Positions 8,245 through 17,302 of a stretch of 64,000 bases of DNA are shown one piece after another. Each line of letters opens with the position of its first letter. Within the stretch, counting starts at the first letter, position 1. Source of the stretch: Brevibacterium jeotgali (GTDB lineage: Bacteria; Actinomycetota; Actinomycetes; Actinomycetales; Brevibacteriaceae); assembly GCF_900169175.1 (NCBI RefSeq), contig NZ_FXZM01000006.1, positions 123,217-187,216 of the forward strand, in the 5' to 3' direction. Under the pieces are notes generated by a model. It searched no databases and was not told where the DNA came from. It saw only the letters and a program-made list of their open reading frames with translations. Made by a program: the position numbers and the translations under genes.

Positions 8245-8703
8245 ATGGCAAACAGGAAGCTCATCCTCACTCAGGAAGTCGACCGTCTCGGCGCTGCCGG
8301 TGACGTCGTCGAGGTGCGGGCAGGATACGCTCGCAACCTGCTCATCCCGCGCGGTCTGGCCACTCCGTGGTCCGCCGGTGCGCAGAAGCAGATCGACGCG
8401 CTCCGGAAGGCCCGCCAGACCCGCCAGATCGCCGATCGCGACGAGGCACTCGCCCTCAAGGGCAGGATCGAGTCGGCAACGGCTCGCATCGAGATGAAGT
8501 CGGGCAAGGGCGGACGCCTGTTCGGCGCTGTCACCTCGGCGCTCGTCGCCGAGGCGCTCAGCACGGCAGTCGGCGCGCAGTTCGACCGTCGTCAGGTGGC
8601 CCTGCCGGGCCACGTGAAGGCCGCCGGTCTGCACACCGCTACCGTCCGCGTCCACGACGAGATCACCGCGAACGCCACGTTCGAGGTCATCGGAAAGGCC
8701 TGA
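8245..8703 (+). CDS. rplI: 50S ribosomal protein L9
   Basis: 152 aa. The N-terminal domain (LILTQEVDRLGAAGDVVEVRAGYARNLLIPRGLA) is the bL9 signature; a long connecting helix and the C-terminal domain (KLFG-like GGRLFGAVTSALVAEAL) follow. It binds 23S rRNA at the base of the L1 stalk. The ribosome site GGAGGAG lies 15 bp after rpsR. It is the last gene of the operon and is followed by a strong terminator. Confidence 0.97.
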   Translation: MANRKLILTQEVDRLGAAGDVVEVRAGYARNLLIPRGLATPWSAGAQKQIDALRKARQTRQIADRDEALALKGRIESATARIEMKSGKGGRLFGAVTSALVAEALSTAVGAQFDRRQVALPGHVKAAGLHTATVRVHDEITANATFEVIGKA

Positions 8704-8748
8704 TCGCACCGATCAGTGCCGCAGGCGCGTGAGCGCCGCCGCATGACG

Positions 8749-8790
8749 ACCGAGGCCCCGGGAACCCGCACAGGTTCCCGGGGCCTCGGT
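8749..8790 (+). terminator. Terminator of the rpsF-ssb-rpsR-rplI operon
   Basis: An 18-bp perfect stem (8749-8766 with 8773-8790) with a 6-nt loop, followed by CTTTCT. It ends the ribosomal operon and may also stop transcripts arriving from codA on the other strand. Confidence 0.85.
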
Positions 8791-8888
8791 CTTTCTCAGC
8801 TCCTGGAGGGCCGCCGCTCAGGCGCGTCCGGTTCCGGGGTCCGGCAGCTGGTCGGTGCCCGGGCTGCGGACGAGAGGCGGCGCAGGGT

Positions 8889-10127
8889 TCAGAAGAGGAT
8901 CTCAGTGGTGGCCGGCTCTGTCTTCACGAGCTGCCTTCCGGCGCGGTAGGACGCGATGACCGGCGCGTTGAAGCTCAGCGCGTCGTACCACGAGGGGGCA
9001 TCGAGGATGATGAAGCTCGCCGGACGTCCGACTCCGAAGCCGTAGTCCTCCGCGCCCAGATGGAGGGTGCGCGCCGCGTTGTGGGTGATGAACCGATAGC
9101 TCTGGTCGATCTCCTGCTTGCCCATCATCTGCGTGACATGCAGTCCGTTGAAGACCACATCGCGGAGGTTCCCCGTGCCGAGAGGATTCCACGGGTCGAC
9201 GATGTCGTCCTGTCCGAAGCTCACGTTGATGCCTGCCTCGGTCAGCTCCTTCACCCGCGTGACCCCGCGCCGCTTCGGATACGTGTCCATACGGCCCTGC
9301 AGGTGCGTGTTCACCAGCGGGTTGGACACGAAGTTGATGCCGCTCATCGTCAGCAGACGCAGCAGCCGCGTGAAGTACGCATTGTTGTAGGAGTGCGTCG
9401 CCGTCGTGTGGCTGGCCGTCACGCGGTCGTGGAGGCCCAGCTCCAGGGCACGCGCGGCGAGGGTCTCGAGGCCGCGGGAGGCCCCGTCGTCGATCTCGTC
9501 GCAGTGCACGTCGACGAGCAGGCCGAACTCGTCCGCCAGGGCGCACGCGAAGTCGAGCGACTCCACGGAGTACTCGCGCGTGAACTCGAAGTGCGGGATC
9601 GCCCCGATGACGTCGACGCCCATCTGCGCTGCGCGGCGCATGAGCGCCTCACCGTCCGGGAAGGACTGGATGCCCTCCTGCGGGAACGCCACGATCTGGA
9701 GCGTGATCGAGTCCTTGAGCTCCTCGCGCAGCTCCAGCATCGCGTGCAGCGCCGTGAGCTCGGGATCCGTCACATCGACGTGCGTGCGCACGTACTGGAT
9801 GCCGAAGCGCGCCTGCTGGCGTACGGCGCGGTGCACACGGTCCTTCACGTCCTCGACGCTCAGCGTGCGCTTCCGCTCGCTCCACACGTCGATGCCCTCG
9901 AACAGGGTTCCGGACTGGTTCCAGCGCGGCTCACCCGCGGTCAGCGCGGAATCGAGGTGGACGTGCGATTCGATGATGGGCGGGAGCCCCAGCCTGCCAT
10001 CGGCGTCGACGACCTCCTCGTCGAGGAGCGGCTCGAGGCGGTCCTCGATGGCGGTGAACCTGCCGTCGGCGATGCGGACGTCGCTGGTCGCCTCCGCGTC
10101 CTCAATCCGAAGATTCCTGATCAGCAT
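8889..10127 (-). CDS. codA: Cytosine deaminase (amidohydrolase family)
   Basis: 412 aa. It deaminates cytosine to uracil in the cytoplasm. Visible metal ligands are the HxH of ESHVHLD (His55, His57), the HCDE motif (VDVHCDEIDD), ASHTTATHSYN, and the late Asp in SFGQDDIVDPWNP, as in E. coli CodA. The start at 10127 follows AGGGGAG on the minus strand. It overlaps the 3' end of codB by 26 bp, so the two are translationally coupled. It is the last gene of the minus-strand nucleobase operon and would deliver uracil to the reductive or salvage route. Confidence 0.9.
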   Translation of the reverse strand: MLIRNLRIEDAEATSDVRIADGRFTAIEDRLEPLLDEEVVDADGRLGLPPIIESHVHLDSALTAGEPRWNQSGTLFEGIDVWSERKRTLSVEDVKDRVHRAVRQQARFGIQYVRTHVDVTDPELTALHAMLELREELKDSITLQIVAFPQEGIQSFPDGEALMRRAAQMGVDVIGAIPHFEFTREYSVESLDFACALADEFGLLVDVHCDEIDDGASRGLETLAARALELGLHDRVTASHTTATHSYNNAYFTRLLRLLTMSGINFVSNPLVNTHLQGRMDTYPKRRGVTRVKELTEAGINVSFGQDDIVDPWNPLGTGNLRDVVFNGLHVTQMMGKQEIDQSYRFITHNAARTLHLGAEDYGFGVGRPASFIILDAPSWYDALSFNAPVIASYRAGRQLVKTEPATTEILF

Positions 10128-11382
10128 GAGTGCTCCCCTTCCGTGTACTCGCACGCCGGATGAGTACTCCGACCGCGTAGCAGGCCAGTCCGACGGCGAT
10201 CGCATTGATCGAACCGATGCCCCAGTCTATGAACCAGCCGGCGAGCCCTCCGGCGACGACCCCCACGACGGCGCCCCAGACGACCGGTCGACGCGATGCA
10301 TCGGCGGTCGAGTACGCCGCGCGCCGCCGGAAGTAGTCGGCGATGATGATCGCGCCGATGGGCGGGAGCGTCGCGTTCAGGAAGCTGAGCCAGCCGATGA
10401 AGTTGTCGTAGAGCCACAGCGAAGCGAGGGTGCCGAGGACACCGGAGATGAGGACCAGCGGGCGCTTGCGCACCTTCGTGATGTTCGCGAGACCCAGGCC
10501 GGTGGTGTAGAGCGCGTTGTTGTTGGTGGTCCAGATGTTCGCACCCAGCACGATGAGGGCCGGGATCATGAGGCCCTGCGCGATCATCACGTAGAAGATG
10601 TCGTCCTGGCCGCTGAAGGCGCCGCCGACGGCACCGAAGCTGAACATCAGCGTGTTGCCGAGGAAGAAGGCGACGACCGTCGTGATGACTGCGACGGAGG
10701 GAGTCCGCGCGAAGCGCGTGAAGTTCGGTGTCGCCGTCCCGCCGGAGACGAACGAGCCGATCACCATGCCGATGGCGACCGTGAGCGGCATCCCCGTCGA
10801 CTGGCCGAAGATCGTCTCGAGTCCGCCGCCCTCGCGGGTCGCGGAGATCATGGACCACGTCCCGAGGACCGCGATGAGCGGCACGGACACGAAGCTCACG
10901 ATCTCGATCGCGCGGATCCCGTAGTAGGCCGAGGCCGTCATGAGCGCGCCTGCCACGAGGACGATCGGCCACGGCCCGATGCCCAGCAGCTCGCCGGTCG
11001 GGTTGGCGAACATCGCCACCCCGACCCCGAACCAGCCCATCTGCGTGAGGGAGATCAGCGCGGACGGGAGGTACGATCCGCGCGAGCCGAACGTCCGCTG
11101 CGCGAGGAGGTCGAGGCCCTCACCGGTCTTCGCGCCGATGAAGCCGAGTGCGCCCGTGTAGGCGCCCAGGATGAGGCCACCGATGACCACGGCCCAGAGG
11201 AAGCCCGTGAGGTCGACTCCGTTCCCCAGCCCTGCGCCCACGCTCATCGACGCGGAGAAGAACGTGAAGCCGAGCATGACGAACCCGACGCGCCAGAAGC
11301 CGCGCCTCTTCGAGCGAGGCACCGCCTCGAACGAGAAGTCCTGATCTGCTGCCTCACCGGCACGAGCGATGTCGTCGGACAT
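10102..11382 (-). CDS. codB: NCS1-family cytosine permease
   Basis: 426 aa, about 12 membrane helices. CodB-like features include SMSVGAGLGNGVDL, QMGWFGVGVAMFANPTGELLG, TPNFTRFARTP and ANIWTTNNNALYTTGLGLANI. It imports cytosine with a coupled cation and pairs with codA just downstream. The ATG at 11382 is preferred to a GTG two codons upstream because AAGGAAG lies at proper spacing. It is separated from the upstream amidohydrolase by 169 bp in which I see no gene or clear terminator. Confidence 0.87.
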   Translation of the reverse strand: MSDDIARAGEAADQDFSFEAVPRSKRRGFWRVGFVMLGFTFFSASMSVGAGLGNGVDLTGFLWAVVIGGLILGAYTGALGFIGAKTGEGLDLLAQRTFGSRGSYLPSALISLTQMGWFGVGVAMFANPTGELLGIGPWPIVLVAGALMTASAYYGIRAIEIVSFVSVPLIAVLGTWSMISATREGGGLETIFGQSTGMPLTVAIGMVIGSFVSGGTATPNFTRFARTPSVAVITTVVAFFLGNTLMFSFGAVGGAFSGQDDIFYVMIAQGLMIPALIVLGANIWTTNNNALYTTGLGLANITKVRKRPLVLISGVLGTLASLWLYDNFIGWLSFLNATLPPIGAIIIADYFRRRAAYSTADASRRPVVWGAVVGVVAGGLAGWFIDWGIGSINAIAVGLACYAVGVLIRRASTRKGSTHADQESSD

Positions 11383-11551
11383 GGCCACTTCCTTCAGGTC
11401 GGTGCTCGCTCGTCCGTGCGGATGCGCAGGCGAGTGGGCGGCGCACGGGTGCGCTGCTCGATGATCGTAGTGGAGGAAAGGCCTCGTGCCCAGGCGCCGG
11501 GTGAGTGCGGCTGGGCCCGATGACCTGCGGTTCGGGTCTGCGCCCGGCGGG

Positions 11552-12853
11552 TCAGGCGGTCGCAGAGCCCGGGTAGGCGACTCCGTCGAGTGCCCCCTGG
11601 ACCATGCGGTCCAGGACGCCGACGAGCGACGTGAGACCGGTGAGCATGTCCTCGTCGCTCGTGAACTCCCGCTCGCAGTGCGAGACGCCGTCCGCGGACG
11701 GGATGAACATCATGACGGACGGGGTCACGGTGTTCATCGCGACGGAGTCGTGGCCGGCCATCGTCTGCATCCGCACGATCCCCAGCCCCCTATCCGCGGC
11801 GACCTTCTCCTGGAGCTCGACGCCCTCGATCGGGTAGTAGCGGTTGGGTCGGACGTCGAAGTCCTGGGCCACGACCTTCAGACCCGTCTTCGCCTCGACC
11901 CTCGTGAACTCCTCGAGCAGCCAGTCCCGTGCGTCCTTGACGATCTGCGGATCGTTTGCGCGCAGATCCGCGACGAGGTGGACGCGCGAGTTCACGACGA
12001 TGGGCGAGTTGGGCTCGACCGTCACCTGCCCGACGGAGGACACCAGCGTCTCCTCCGGGAAGCGCTCGCAGATCTCCTGGAACAGGAGGACGACGTGGGC
12101 GGCACCGACGAGTGCGTCGTGGCGATCCGCCATCGCAGTGGCACCCGTGTGGGATTGTTCGCCGAGCACCTCGATGTCGAGCTTCTGGGTGTACCAGGAC
12201 GAGTCGACGGCACCCAGGGGCAGCCCGTCGCGCTCGAGGATCCTGCCCTGCTCGATATGGATCTCCGCGTAGCCCTGGACGGTCCCCACCGGCGGCACGC
12301 CCGGGGCGTCGTCGGCGCCGAGGTAGTCGATCGACTCGAGCGCCTCGCGGACGCTGATCCCCTTCAGATCGGTGACCTCGAGCATCTGCTGACGATCCAT
12401 GAGCCCCGCATAGACCGAGCTGCCCATGATGGACGGCGGGAAGCGACCGCCCTCCTCGTTGAACCAGTCGACGACGACGAGGTCGTAGTCCGCAGTCAGT
12501 TCACCCTCGCGGACCCGCTGCTCGACCTGGGCTGCGGCGTGGAGCGAGGCGAGCACACCGTACGCGCCGTCGAACCGTCCTCCCTTCGGCTGCGAATCGA
12601 GGTGGGACCCGGTCATGATGACCCCCGTCTCCTCCCCACCCCCTGCAACGAGGGGGACACGGGCGAAGAGGTTCCCGATCCCGTCGACGCCGGTCTCCCA
12701 GCCGCGCTCCTGAGCGAACCCGACGAACCAGTCGCGGGTCTGCTTGTCCTCCGGAGTGGCCGACTGGCGTTCGACGCCCCCGGACTCCGTCGCGCCGATC
12801 TTCGCGACCTCGTGGAAGTCACTGAGGAATGCGTCTTCGGGTGTCGTTGTCAC
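11552..12853 (-). CDS. M20-type N-carbamoyl-amino acid / ureidopropionate / allantoate amidohydrolase
   Basis: 433 aa, a zinc (or Mn/Co) dependent hydrolase of the M20 family subgroup that includes beta-ureidopropionase, N-carbamoyl-L-amino acid hydrolase and allantoate amidohydrolase. Metal residues are visible in TGSHLDSQPKGGRFDG (His84, Asp86, Asp95) and VVDWFNEEGGRF; dimer and substrate segments include QGYAEIHIEQGRILE, QSHTGATAMADR and TMAGHDSVAMN. It would split the N-carbamoyl compound made by the hydantoinase encoded 47 bp upstream in the same direction. Start is GTG at 12853 with AAGGAG. Exact substrate (carbamoyl-beta-alanine versus carbamoyl-amino acid) cannot be told. Confidence 0.85.
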   Translation of the reverse strand: MTTTPEDAFLSDFHEVAKIGATESGGVERQSATPEDKQTRDWFVGFAQERGWETGVDGIGNLFARVPLVAGGGEETGVIMTGSHLDSQPKGGRFDGAYGVLASLHAAAQVEQRVREGELTADYDLVVVDWFNEEGGRFPPSIMGSSVYAGLMDRQQMLEVTDLKGISVREALESIDYLGADDAPGVPPVGTVQGYAEIHIEQGRILERDGLPLGAVDSSWYTQKLDIEVLGEQSHTGATAMADRHDALVGAAHVVLLFQEICERFPEETLVSSVGQVTVEPNSPIVVNSRVHLVADLRANDPQIVKDARDWLLEEFTRVEAKTGLKVVAQDFDVRPNRYYPIEGVELQEKVAADRGLGIVRMQTMAGHDSVAMNTVTPSVMMFIPSADGVSHCEREFTSDEDMLTGLTSLVGVLDRMVQGALDGVAYPGSATA

Positions 12854-12900
12854 TGCGGGTCTCCTTGCTGGTGAAGTGGGGTCGGACCGGACACGTCCGA

Positions 12901-14334
12901 TCAGGTGAGGTACTGAGACGTGCCGCGCTTGAGGTACTGGCCGTCTCCCTTGCGCCCCAGGTACTGATCGTTCTGCACGACGATCTTGCCGCGGCTCACG
13001 ACCGTGTCGACCTTCCCGTCGATCTCGAAGCCCTCCCAGGCGGAGTAGTCGATGGCCATGTGGGCGGTGTCCGCGCTGATCTTCGTGTGGCCGTCGGGAT
13101 CGTAGACGACGATGTCACCGTCCGCTCCGGGCTGGATGACACCCTTCCGGCCGTAGAGGCCGAACATGCGGGCCGGAGTGGTGGACGTGATCTCGACGAA
13201 CCGCTCCAGCGTGATCTTCCCGTCGACGACGCCCTGGTACAGGAGGTCGAGCCGGTGCTCCACCGTGCCGAACCCGTTGGGGATCTTCGAGAAGTCGTTC
13301 GCCCCGAGCTCCTTCTGCTCCTTCATGCAGAACGGGCAGTGGTCGGTCGACACCATCTGGATCTCGTTCGTCCGCAGCGCCTTCCACAGGAAGTCCTGAT
13401 GACCTTCGTGCTTGGAGCGCAGCGGCGGCGAGGCCACCCACTTGGCACCCTCGAACTCCCCGCGTTCGGCGCTGTGGGCGCCCAGCTGGTCCTCGAGACT
13501 GAAATAGAGGTACTGCGGGCAGGTCTCGCCGAAGACGTTCCCCCCGCGGCCGCGGGCCTCGGCGATCTGCATCGCGGCCTGCTTCGCGGTGACGTGGACG
13601 AAGTACAGCGGGCAGTCCGCCACCTCGGCGATCATGATCGCCCGGTGGGTCGCCTCCGCCTCCAGCTGCCACGGACGTGTGAGGCCGTGGTTGATCGGAC
13701 CGGTCTCGCCCCGCTGGAGCGCCTGCTCGACGAGGACGTCGATGACCGACCCGTTCTCCGCGTGCATCATCATGAGGGCGCCGTTGTCCGAACCCTTCTG
13801 GAAGGCGCGGAAGATCTGGCCGTCGTCGGACAGGAAGACGCCCTTGTAGGCCATGAAGAGCTTGAAGCTCGTGACGCCCTCGTCGACGAGCTCGTCCATG
13901 GCGGTGAGCGATTCCGGCTGGATGTCGGAGAGGATCTGGTGGAATCCGTAGTCGATGGCGCAGTTGCCCGCGGCCTTCTCCTGCCACAGGTTGTACTGGT
14001 CGAGCACGCGCTGGTCCGGGTACTGGGTGATGAAGTCGATGATCGTCGTCGTGCCGCCGTAGGCGGCCGCGCGCGTCCCCGTCTCGAACGTGTCCGACGC
14101 GAACGTCCCGCCGAACGGCATCTCCATGTGGGTGTGTGCATCGACGCCGCCGGGCAGCACGTACTTGCCGGTCGCGTCGACGACCTGATCGACGTTCCTC
14201 TTCAGATCGGAGCCGAGCAGCTCGGAGCCGGGCGGCAGGACGCCGACGATGGTCTCGCCGTCGATGAGGACGTCCGCCTCGACTCTGCCGGTCGTGTTGA
14301 CCACGGTCCCGCCCGTGATGAGTGTGGTTGTCAT
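12901..14334 (-). CDS. D-hydantoinase / dihydropyrimidinase
   Basis: 477 aa, cyclic amidohydrolase that opens dihydropyrimidines or 5-substituted hydantoins to N-carbamoyl products. The binuclear metal site is visible: HxH in VDAHTHMEMPFGG (His67, His69), the carboxylated lysine in VTSFKLFMAYKG (Lys158), MMMHAENGS, YFVHVTAKQAA and VSTDHCPFC. Length equals the family norm. It lies between the NCS1 permease (75 bp upstream) and the M20 amidohydrolase, which together form a transport, ring-opening and decarbamoylation series. Its physiological substrate, dihydrouracil or hydantoin, is not decided by sequence. Confidence 0.9.
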   Translation of the reverse strand: MTTTLITGGTVVNTTGRVEADVLIDGETIVGVLPPGSELLGSDLKRNVDQVVDATGKYVLPGGVDAHTHMEMPFGGTFASDTFETGTRAAAYGGTTTIIDFITQYPDQRVLDQYNLWQEKAAGNCAIDYGFHQILSDIQPESLTAMDELVDEGVTSFKLFMAYKGVFLSDDGQIFRAFQKGSDNGALMMMHAENGSVIDVLVEQALQRGETGPINHGLTRPWQLEAEATHRAIMIAEVADCPLYFVHVTAKQAAMQIAEARGRGGNVFGETCPQYLYFSLEDQLGAHSAERGEFEGAKWVASPPLRSKHEGHQDFLWKALRTNEIQMVSTDHCPFCMKEQKELGANDFSKIPNGFGTVEHRLDLLYQGVVDGKITLERFVEITSTTPARMFGLYGRKGVIQPGADGDIVVYDPDGHTKISADTAHMAIDYSAWEGFEIDGKVDTVVSRGKIVVQNDQYLGRKGDGQYLKRGTSQYLT

Positions 14335-14409
14335 CGTGACCTCCTGTGTCGGTGCTTCATCAGTGGCTGTCCTGGTGGCTGTCCTGGATGTGTGCGGGCA
14401 ATGGGATCG

Positions 14410-15900
14410 TCAGCCGGCCGTCGCCGGCTCCTCGGCGGGCGGGTCGGCGTGCTGCGCGGTCGGTGCGTCGTCGGGCAGGACGGGTGAGGGCGCCGTCGCA
14501 TTCAGGAGCGCGTACGCGAGGCCGCCCACGAGGATGCCCGCCGGCCACGCGAACGGCACGGCGTCCGACCAGGCGGGGACGAAGGTGAGGAGCAGCGAGA
14601 TGCAGCCGCCCACGACGAGGGCCGCGATGGCGCGGGGGTTGTAGCCGCGGCGGTAGTAGTAGATGCCCTCGGGGCGGTCGCTGAAGAGTGACTCCGTGTC
14701 GAGCCGCTTGCGGCGCAGCAGGTAGTAGTCGACGGTGATGATGCCGAACAGCGGTCCCATGAACGCGCCGATCCCGCCGATGAGCTGGTTGACGATGACG
14801 GGGTTGGAGAACAGGTTCCACGGGGTGACGACGACGGCGAGCACGGCGACGAGTGTGCCGGCGCGGCGGAACGTGAACCATTCGGGGCGGATGTTGATGA
14901 GGTCGTACACGGGGGCGACGAAGTTGCAGATGATGTTCACGCCGGCGGTGGCGACGGACACTGCGATGATCGTCACGAGCAGGACCGTCACGTTGTCGAT
15001 GGCGCCGACCAGCTCGACCAGGTCGCGGGTCTCATCGCCGTACACCTCGTGGGCGGAGAGGGCGATGATGACGGAGACGATGCCGAAGAGGGACGCGTTG
15101 ATGAGCAGGCCCAGCGCATTGCCGCGGCGCACGGACTGCTCCGTGGGGGCATTGCGGGTGAAGTCCGCGAAGTTGAGGGAGGGTCCCGCCATGTAGGCCG
15201 CGACGATGAACGCGGCGGACGCGACACCCAGGACCTGTCGTGCACCGGAGGGGACCTCGGCGGTCGTCACGAGCGACAGGTCGATCGTCCAGCCCGCCCG
15301 GGCGAGCATCCAGACCGCCAGGGCGAACACTGCGATCCAGATCGTGGGGCCGGCGAAGTCGGTGAGGCGGCGCACCGTCTCCAGTCCCGACAGCAGCACC
15401 GCCCACTGGAGCAGCGACAGCACCAGGAAGCAGATCCAGCCCAGGGTGGACAGCCCGAGGAACGAGTCGTCGGCGAGCACCGCGGTGCCGGGGGCGATCT
15501 TGAGGGCGAGGATCATCACCGCGGCGGACGCCAGGTAGGTCTGGATGCCGTACCAGAACACCGCGACGACCGCCCGGAGGACCGCGGGGATGTTCGCGCC
15601 GAACACGCCGAACGCGGCGCGGGCGAACACCGGGAACGGAACGCGCTCGCGCTGTCCCGCCACACCGGTGAGGTTGTTGAGGTAATAGAGGATGACCGCG
15701 CCCAGGATGAACGCGATCATCGCCTGCCAGCCGGAGAGCCCGAACGCGAAGAGGCCGATGGCCATCGTGTATCCGGCCATCGAGTGCCAGCCGGCCATCC
15801 ACCAGTTGAAGAGGTTGAGCGTCTTCCACGTGCGCGTCGCCGACTCCGGTGCCAGATCCTTGTTGTACAGCCTGGCGGAGCGTTCGGGTGCACGGGACAT
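14410..15900 (-). CDS. NCS1-family hydantoin/nucleobase permease (Mhp1-like)
   Basis: 496 aa with ~12 helices. It resembles the hydantoin transporter Mhp1: helix 1 has LNLFNWWMAGWHSMAGYTM and helix 3 has FWYGIQTYL, where Trp116 and Gln120 correspond in spacing to the Mhp1 substrate residues Trp117 and Gln121; ICNFVAPVYDLINI holds the helix-8 Asn. It probably imports hydantoins or dihydropyrimidines. ATG 15900 follows GAAAGAGG. It is the first gene of the catabolic operon; a conserved 56-bp element lies 154 bp upstream, after the LysR gene. Confidence 0.85.
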   Translation of the reverse strand: MSRAPERSARLYNKDLAPESATRTWKTLNLFNWWMAGWHSMAGYTMAIGLFAFGLSGWQAMIAFILGAVILYYLNNLTGVAGQRERVPFPVFARAAFGVFGANIPAVLRAVVAVFWYGIQTYLASAAVMILALKIAPGTAVLADDSFLGLSTLGWICFLVLSLLQWAVLLSGLETVRRLTDFAGPTIWIAVFALAVWMLARAGWTIDLSLVTTAEVPSGARQVLGVASAAFIVAAYMAGPSLNFADFTRNAPTEQSVRRGNALGLLINASLFGIVSVIIALSAHEVYGDETRDLVELVGAIDNVTVLLVTIIAVSVATAGVNIICNFVAPVYDLINIRPEWFTFRRAGTLVAVLAVVVTPWNLFSNPVIVNQLIGGIGAFMGPLFGIITVDYYLLRRKRLDTESLFSDRPEGIYYYRRGYNPRAIAALVVGGCISLLLTFVPAWSDAVPFAWPAGILVGGLAYALLNATAPSPVLPDDAPTAQHADPPAEEPATAG

Positions 15901-16054
15901 CGTCGGCCTCTTTCCGGGTGGGGGCCAGTCCTGGTGGTCCGGAGGCAGCGGGGAGTCCGGAGGCATCCTCGGTGATGCCCCGGCTGCGACTGCATGTCGC
16001 GGCCCACGCCGTCTTCGGCAGGTCCGGTCGGAGGTCTCCATACTCGCGGCTGGA

Positions 16055-16110
16055 GTGTGACGTGTCTAACGAACAGTTGTGGACAGGCTCACCACTGAAA
16101 TCGATGAGCC
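16055..16110 (-). promoter_or_regulatory. 56-bp shared regulatory element, copy A (upstream of NCS1 permease)
   Basis: Read on the minus strand, this element begins GGCTCATCGATTTCAGTGG and ends GTTAGACACGTCACAC. It is identical at 48 of 56 positions to 24138-24193 and has the same orientation and a similar distance (154 versus 146 bp) to the next start codon. Both copies contain GGCTC-N15-GAGCC. It lies between the LysR stop and the permease start, so it is not coding. It is probably a promoter/operator of a small regulon; the binding protein is unknown. Confidence 0.7.
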
Positions 16111-16189
16111 GGGTGCGCGGCGGGTCCCGGCGTGCGGTCCCGGCGTGCGGTCCCGCCGACGGTACGAGCCGGATCCGACGGACCGAGGA

Positions 16190-17098
16190 TCAGTCCGCCG
16201 GGGGCAGGTAGTGGACCTCGCACGCACGGATGAACGCCTCGGCGCGGCGGGTGAGGCGCATGTGGGCGGGCCGCACGACGACGACCTCGATGCCGGGCAG
16301 CTCGTCCTGGATGGGGAGCGCGACGAGGTGCGCGCCGGAGTACGTCGCAGGGGTGGGGTGCTGGTTGAGCAGCGCGTACCCGTGCCCCATCGCGGCGAAG
16401 GACCGGACGGTCTCGTAGTCGTTGAAGCGGTAGCGGACGTGCGGTGCGACGCCCACCAGGCGGAAGAGCTGGTCGTAGTAATCGCGGGAGTAGGGCAGGT
16501 CGAGCTGGATGAAGGGCTCGTCCGCGAAGTCGGCGAGGCGGACGGAATCGCTGCCGGCGGCCGGGTGGTCGGCGGGCACGAAGACGTGCGGGCGGACGCG
16601 CTCCAGCACGCGGGTCTCGAACTCGGATCCCAGTCCGTGGGCGTACATGAGCGCGACCTCGCACGCTCCGCTGGTGAGCGCTCCACGCACCACCTCGAGA
16701 TCACCGGCGATGAGGTCGACGTCGACGCCGGGGTGCTGCTCCTCGAACGTCGTGAGGACGCGGGGGAAGCGGAACGGCGCGATGGGGGCGTACACGCCCA
16801 CGGTGAGGGCTCCGCTCAGCGTGCCGCCCAGCAGCGACCCCTCCTCGCTCAGTGCGGAGGCGCCCTCGAGGAAGGCCCGGGTCCGCGCCGCGAACTGGCG
16901 ACCCGCGGAGGACAGTGTGACGCTGCGGTTCGGGTGGCGGATGAACAGCTGCACGCGCAGACCGCGCTCCAGCTGCGCGATCGCCGTCGACACTGCGGAC
17001 TGCGAGACGTGGAGCTCCTCCGCTGCGATGCGCATGCTCTCGTGGTGGGCGACCTCGCTGAAGTAGCGCAGCTGGTTGAGCGTGAACGGGAACTCCAT
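16190..17098 (-). CDS. LysR-family transcriptional regulator
   Basis: 302 aa. The N-terminal winged helix-turn-helix (~1-65) reads LNQLRYFSEVAHHESMRIAAEELHVSQSAVSTAIAQLE, typical LysR, followed by the effector domain (~90-300) with GALTVGVYAPIAPF and FIQLDLPYSRDYY. It lies upstream of and in the same direction as the NCS1 permease and hydantoinase operon, with 289 bp between. By context it is the likely pyrimidine/hydantoin-responsive activator. Start at 17098 fits the family N-terminus (MEFPFTLNQLRYF). Confidence 0.88.
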   Translation of the reverse strand: MEFPFTLNQLRYFSEVAHHESMRIAAEELHVSQSAVSTAIAQLERGLRVQLFIRHPNRSVTLSSAGRQFAARTRAFLEGASALSEEGSLLGGTLSGALTVGVYAPIAPFRFPRVLTTFEEQHPGVDVDLIAGDLEVVRGALTSGACEVALMYAHGLGSEFETRVLERVRPHVFVPADHPAAGSDSVRLADFADEPFIQLDLPYSRDYYDQLFRLVGVAPHVRYRFNDYETVRSFAAMGHGYALLNQHPTPATYSGAHLVALPIQDELPGIEVVVVRPAHMRLTRRAEAFIRACEVHYLPPAD

Positions 17099-17171
17099 AG
17101 ACCGATCCTGCCATGTCGTGCGGTCCGCCGTGTGCGGGGATCTTCCCTCCTCCGGCTCCCGTCGAGTACGA

Positions 17172-17186
17172 TCCACTGGCAGTGGA
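17172..17186. promoter_or_regulatory. Palindromic operator candidate between LysR and ABC importer genes
   Basis: TCCACTG-G-CAGTGGA is a perfect 15-bp dyad in the 204-bp space between the divergent LysR and F420-0-type ABC genes. Its position suits an operator for one or both promoters. The binding protein is unknown. Confidence 0.4.
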
Positions 17187-17302
17187 ACGCTCTGTCCACG
17201 GATCCGCCCCGTCATGGGTGGCCAGCGGCTGTCTTCGCCGCCGGAACGCGGTCGTGCTCTTCGACCGGTCTTCTCCGTCCGACGATGTGTCAAAGAGGAC
17301 TC

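Noticed and set aside
9060..11523. Long plus-strand open frames rich in Arg, Glu, Asp and His opposite codA and codB
   Set aside because: They are antisense shadows of GC-rich genes: no ribosome site, no family motif and composition typical of reversed codon bias.
11486..14487. Two plus-strand frames of 460 and 550 codons opposite the amidohydrolase and hydantoinase
   Set aside because: The minus-strand genes have full catalytic motifs; the opposite frames are Arg/Val/Leu/Asp-rich without domains.
16079..17302. Long upstream extension of the ABC binding-protein frame
   Set aside because: The extension runs antisense through the whole LysR gene; the lipobox and ribosome site fix the start at 17303.
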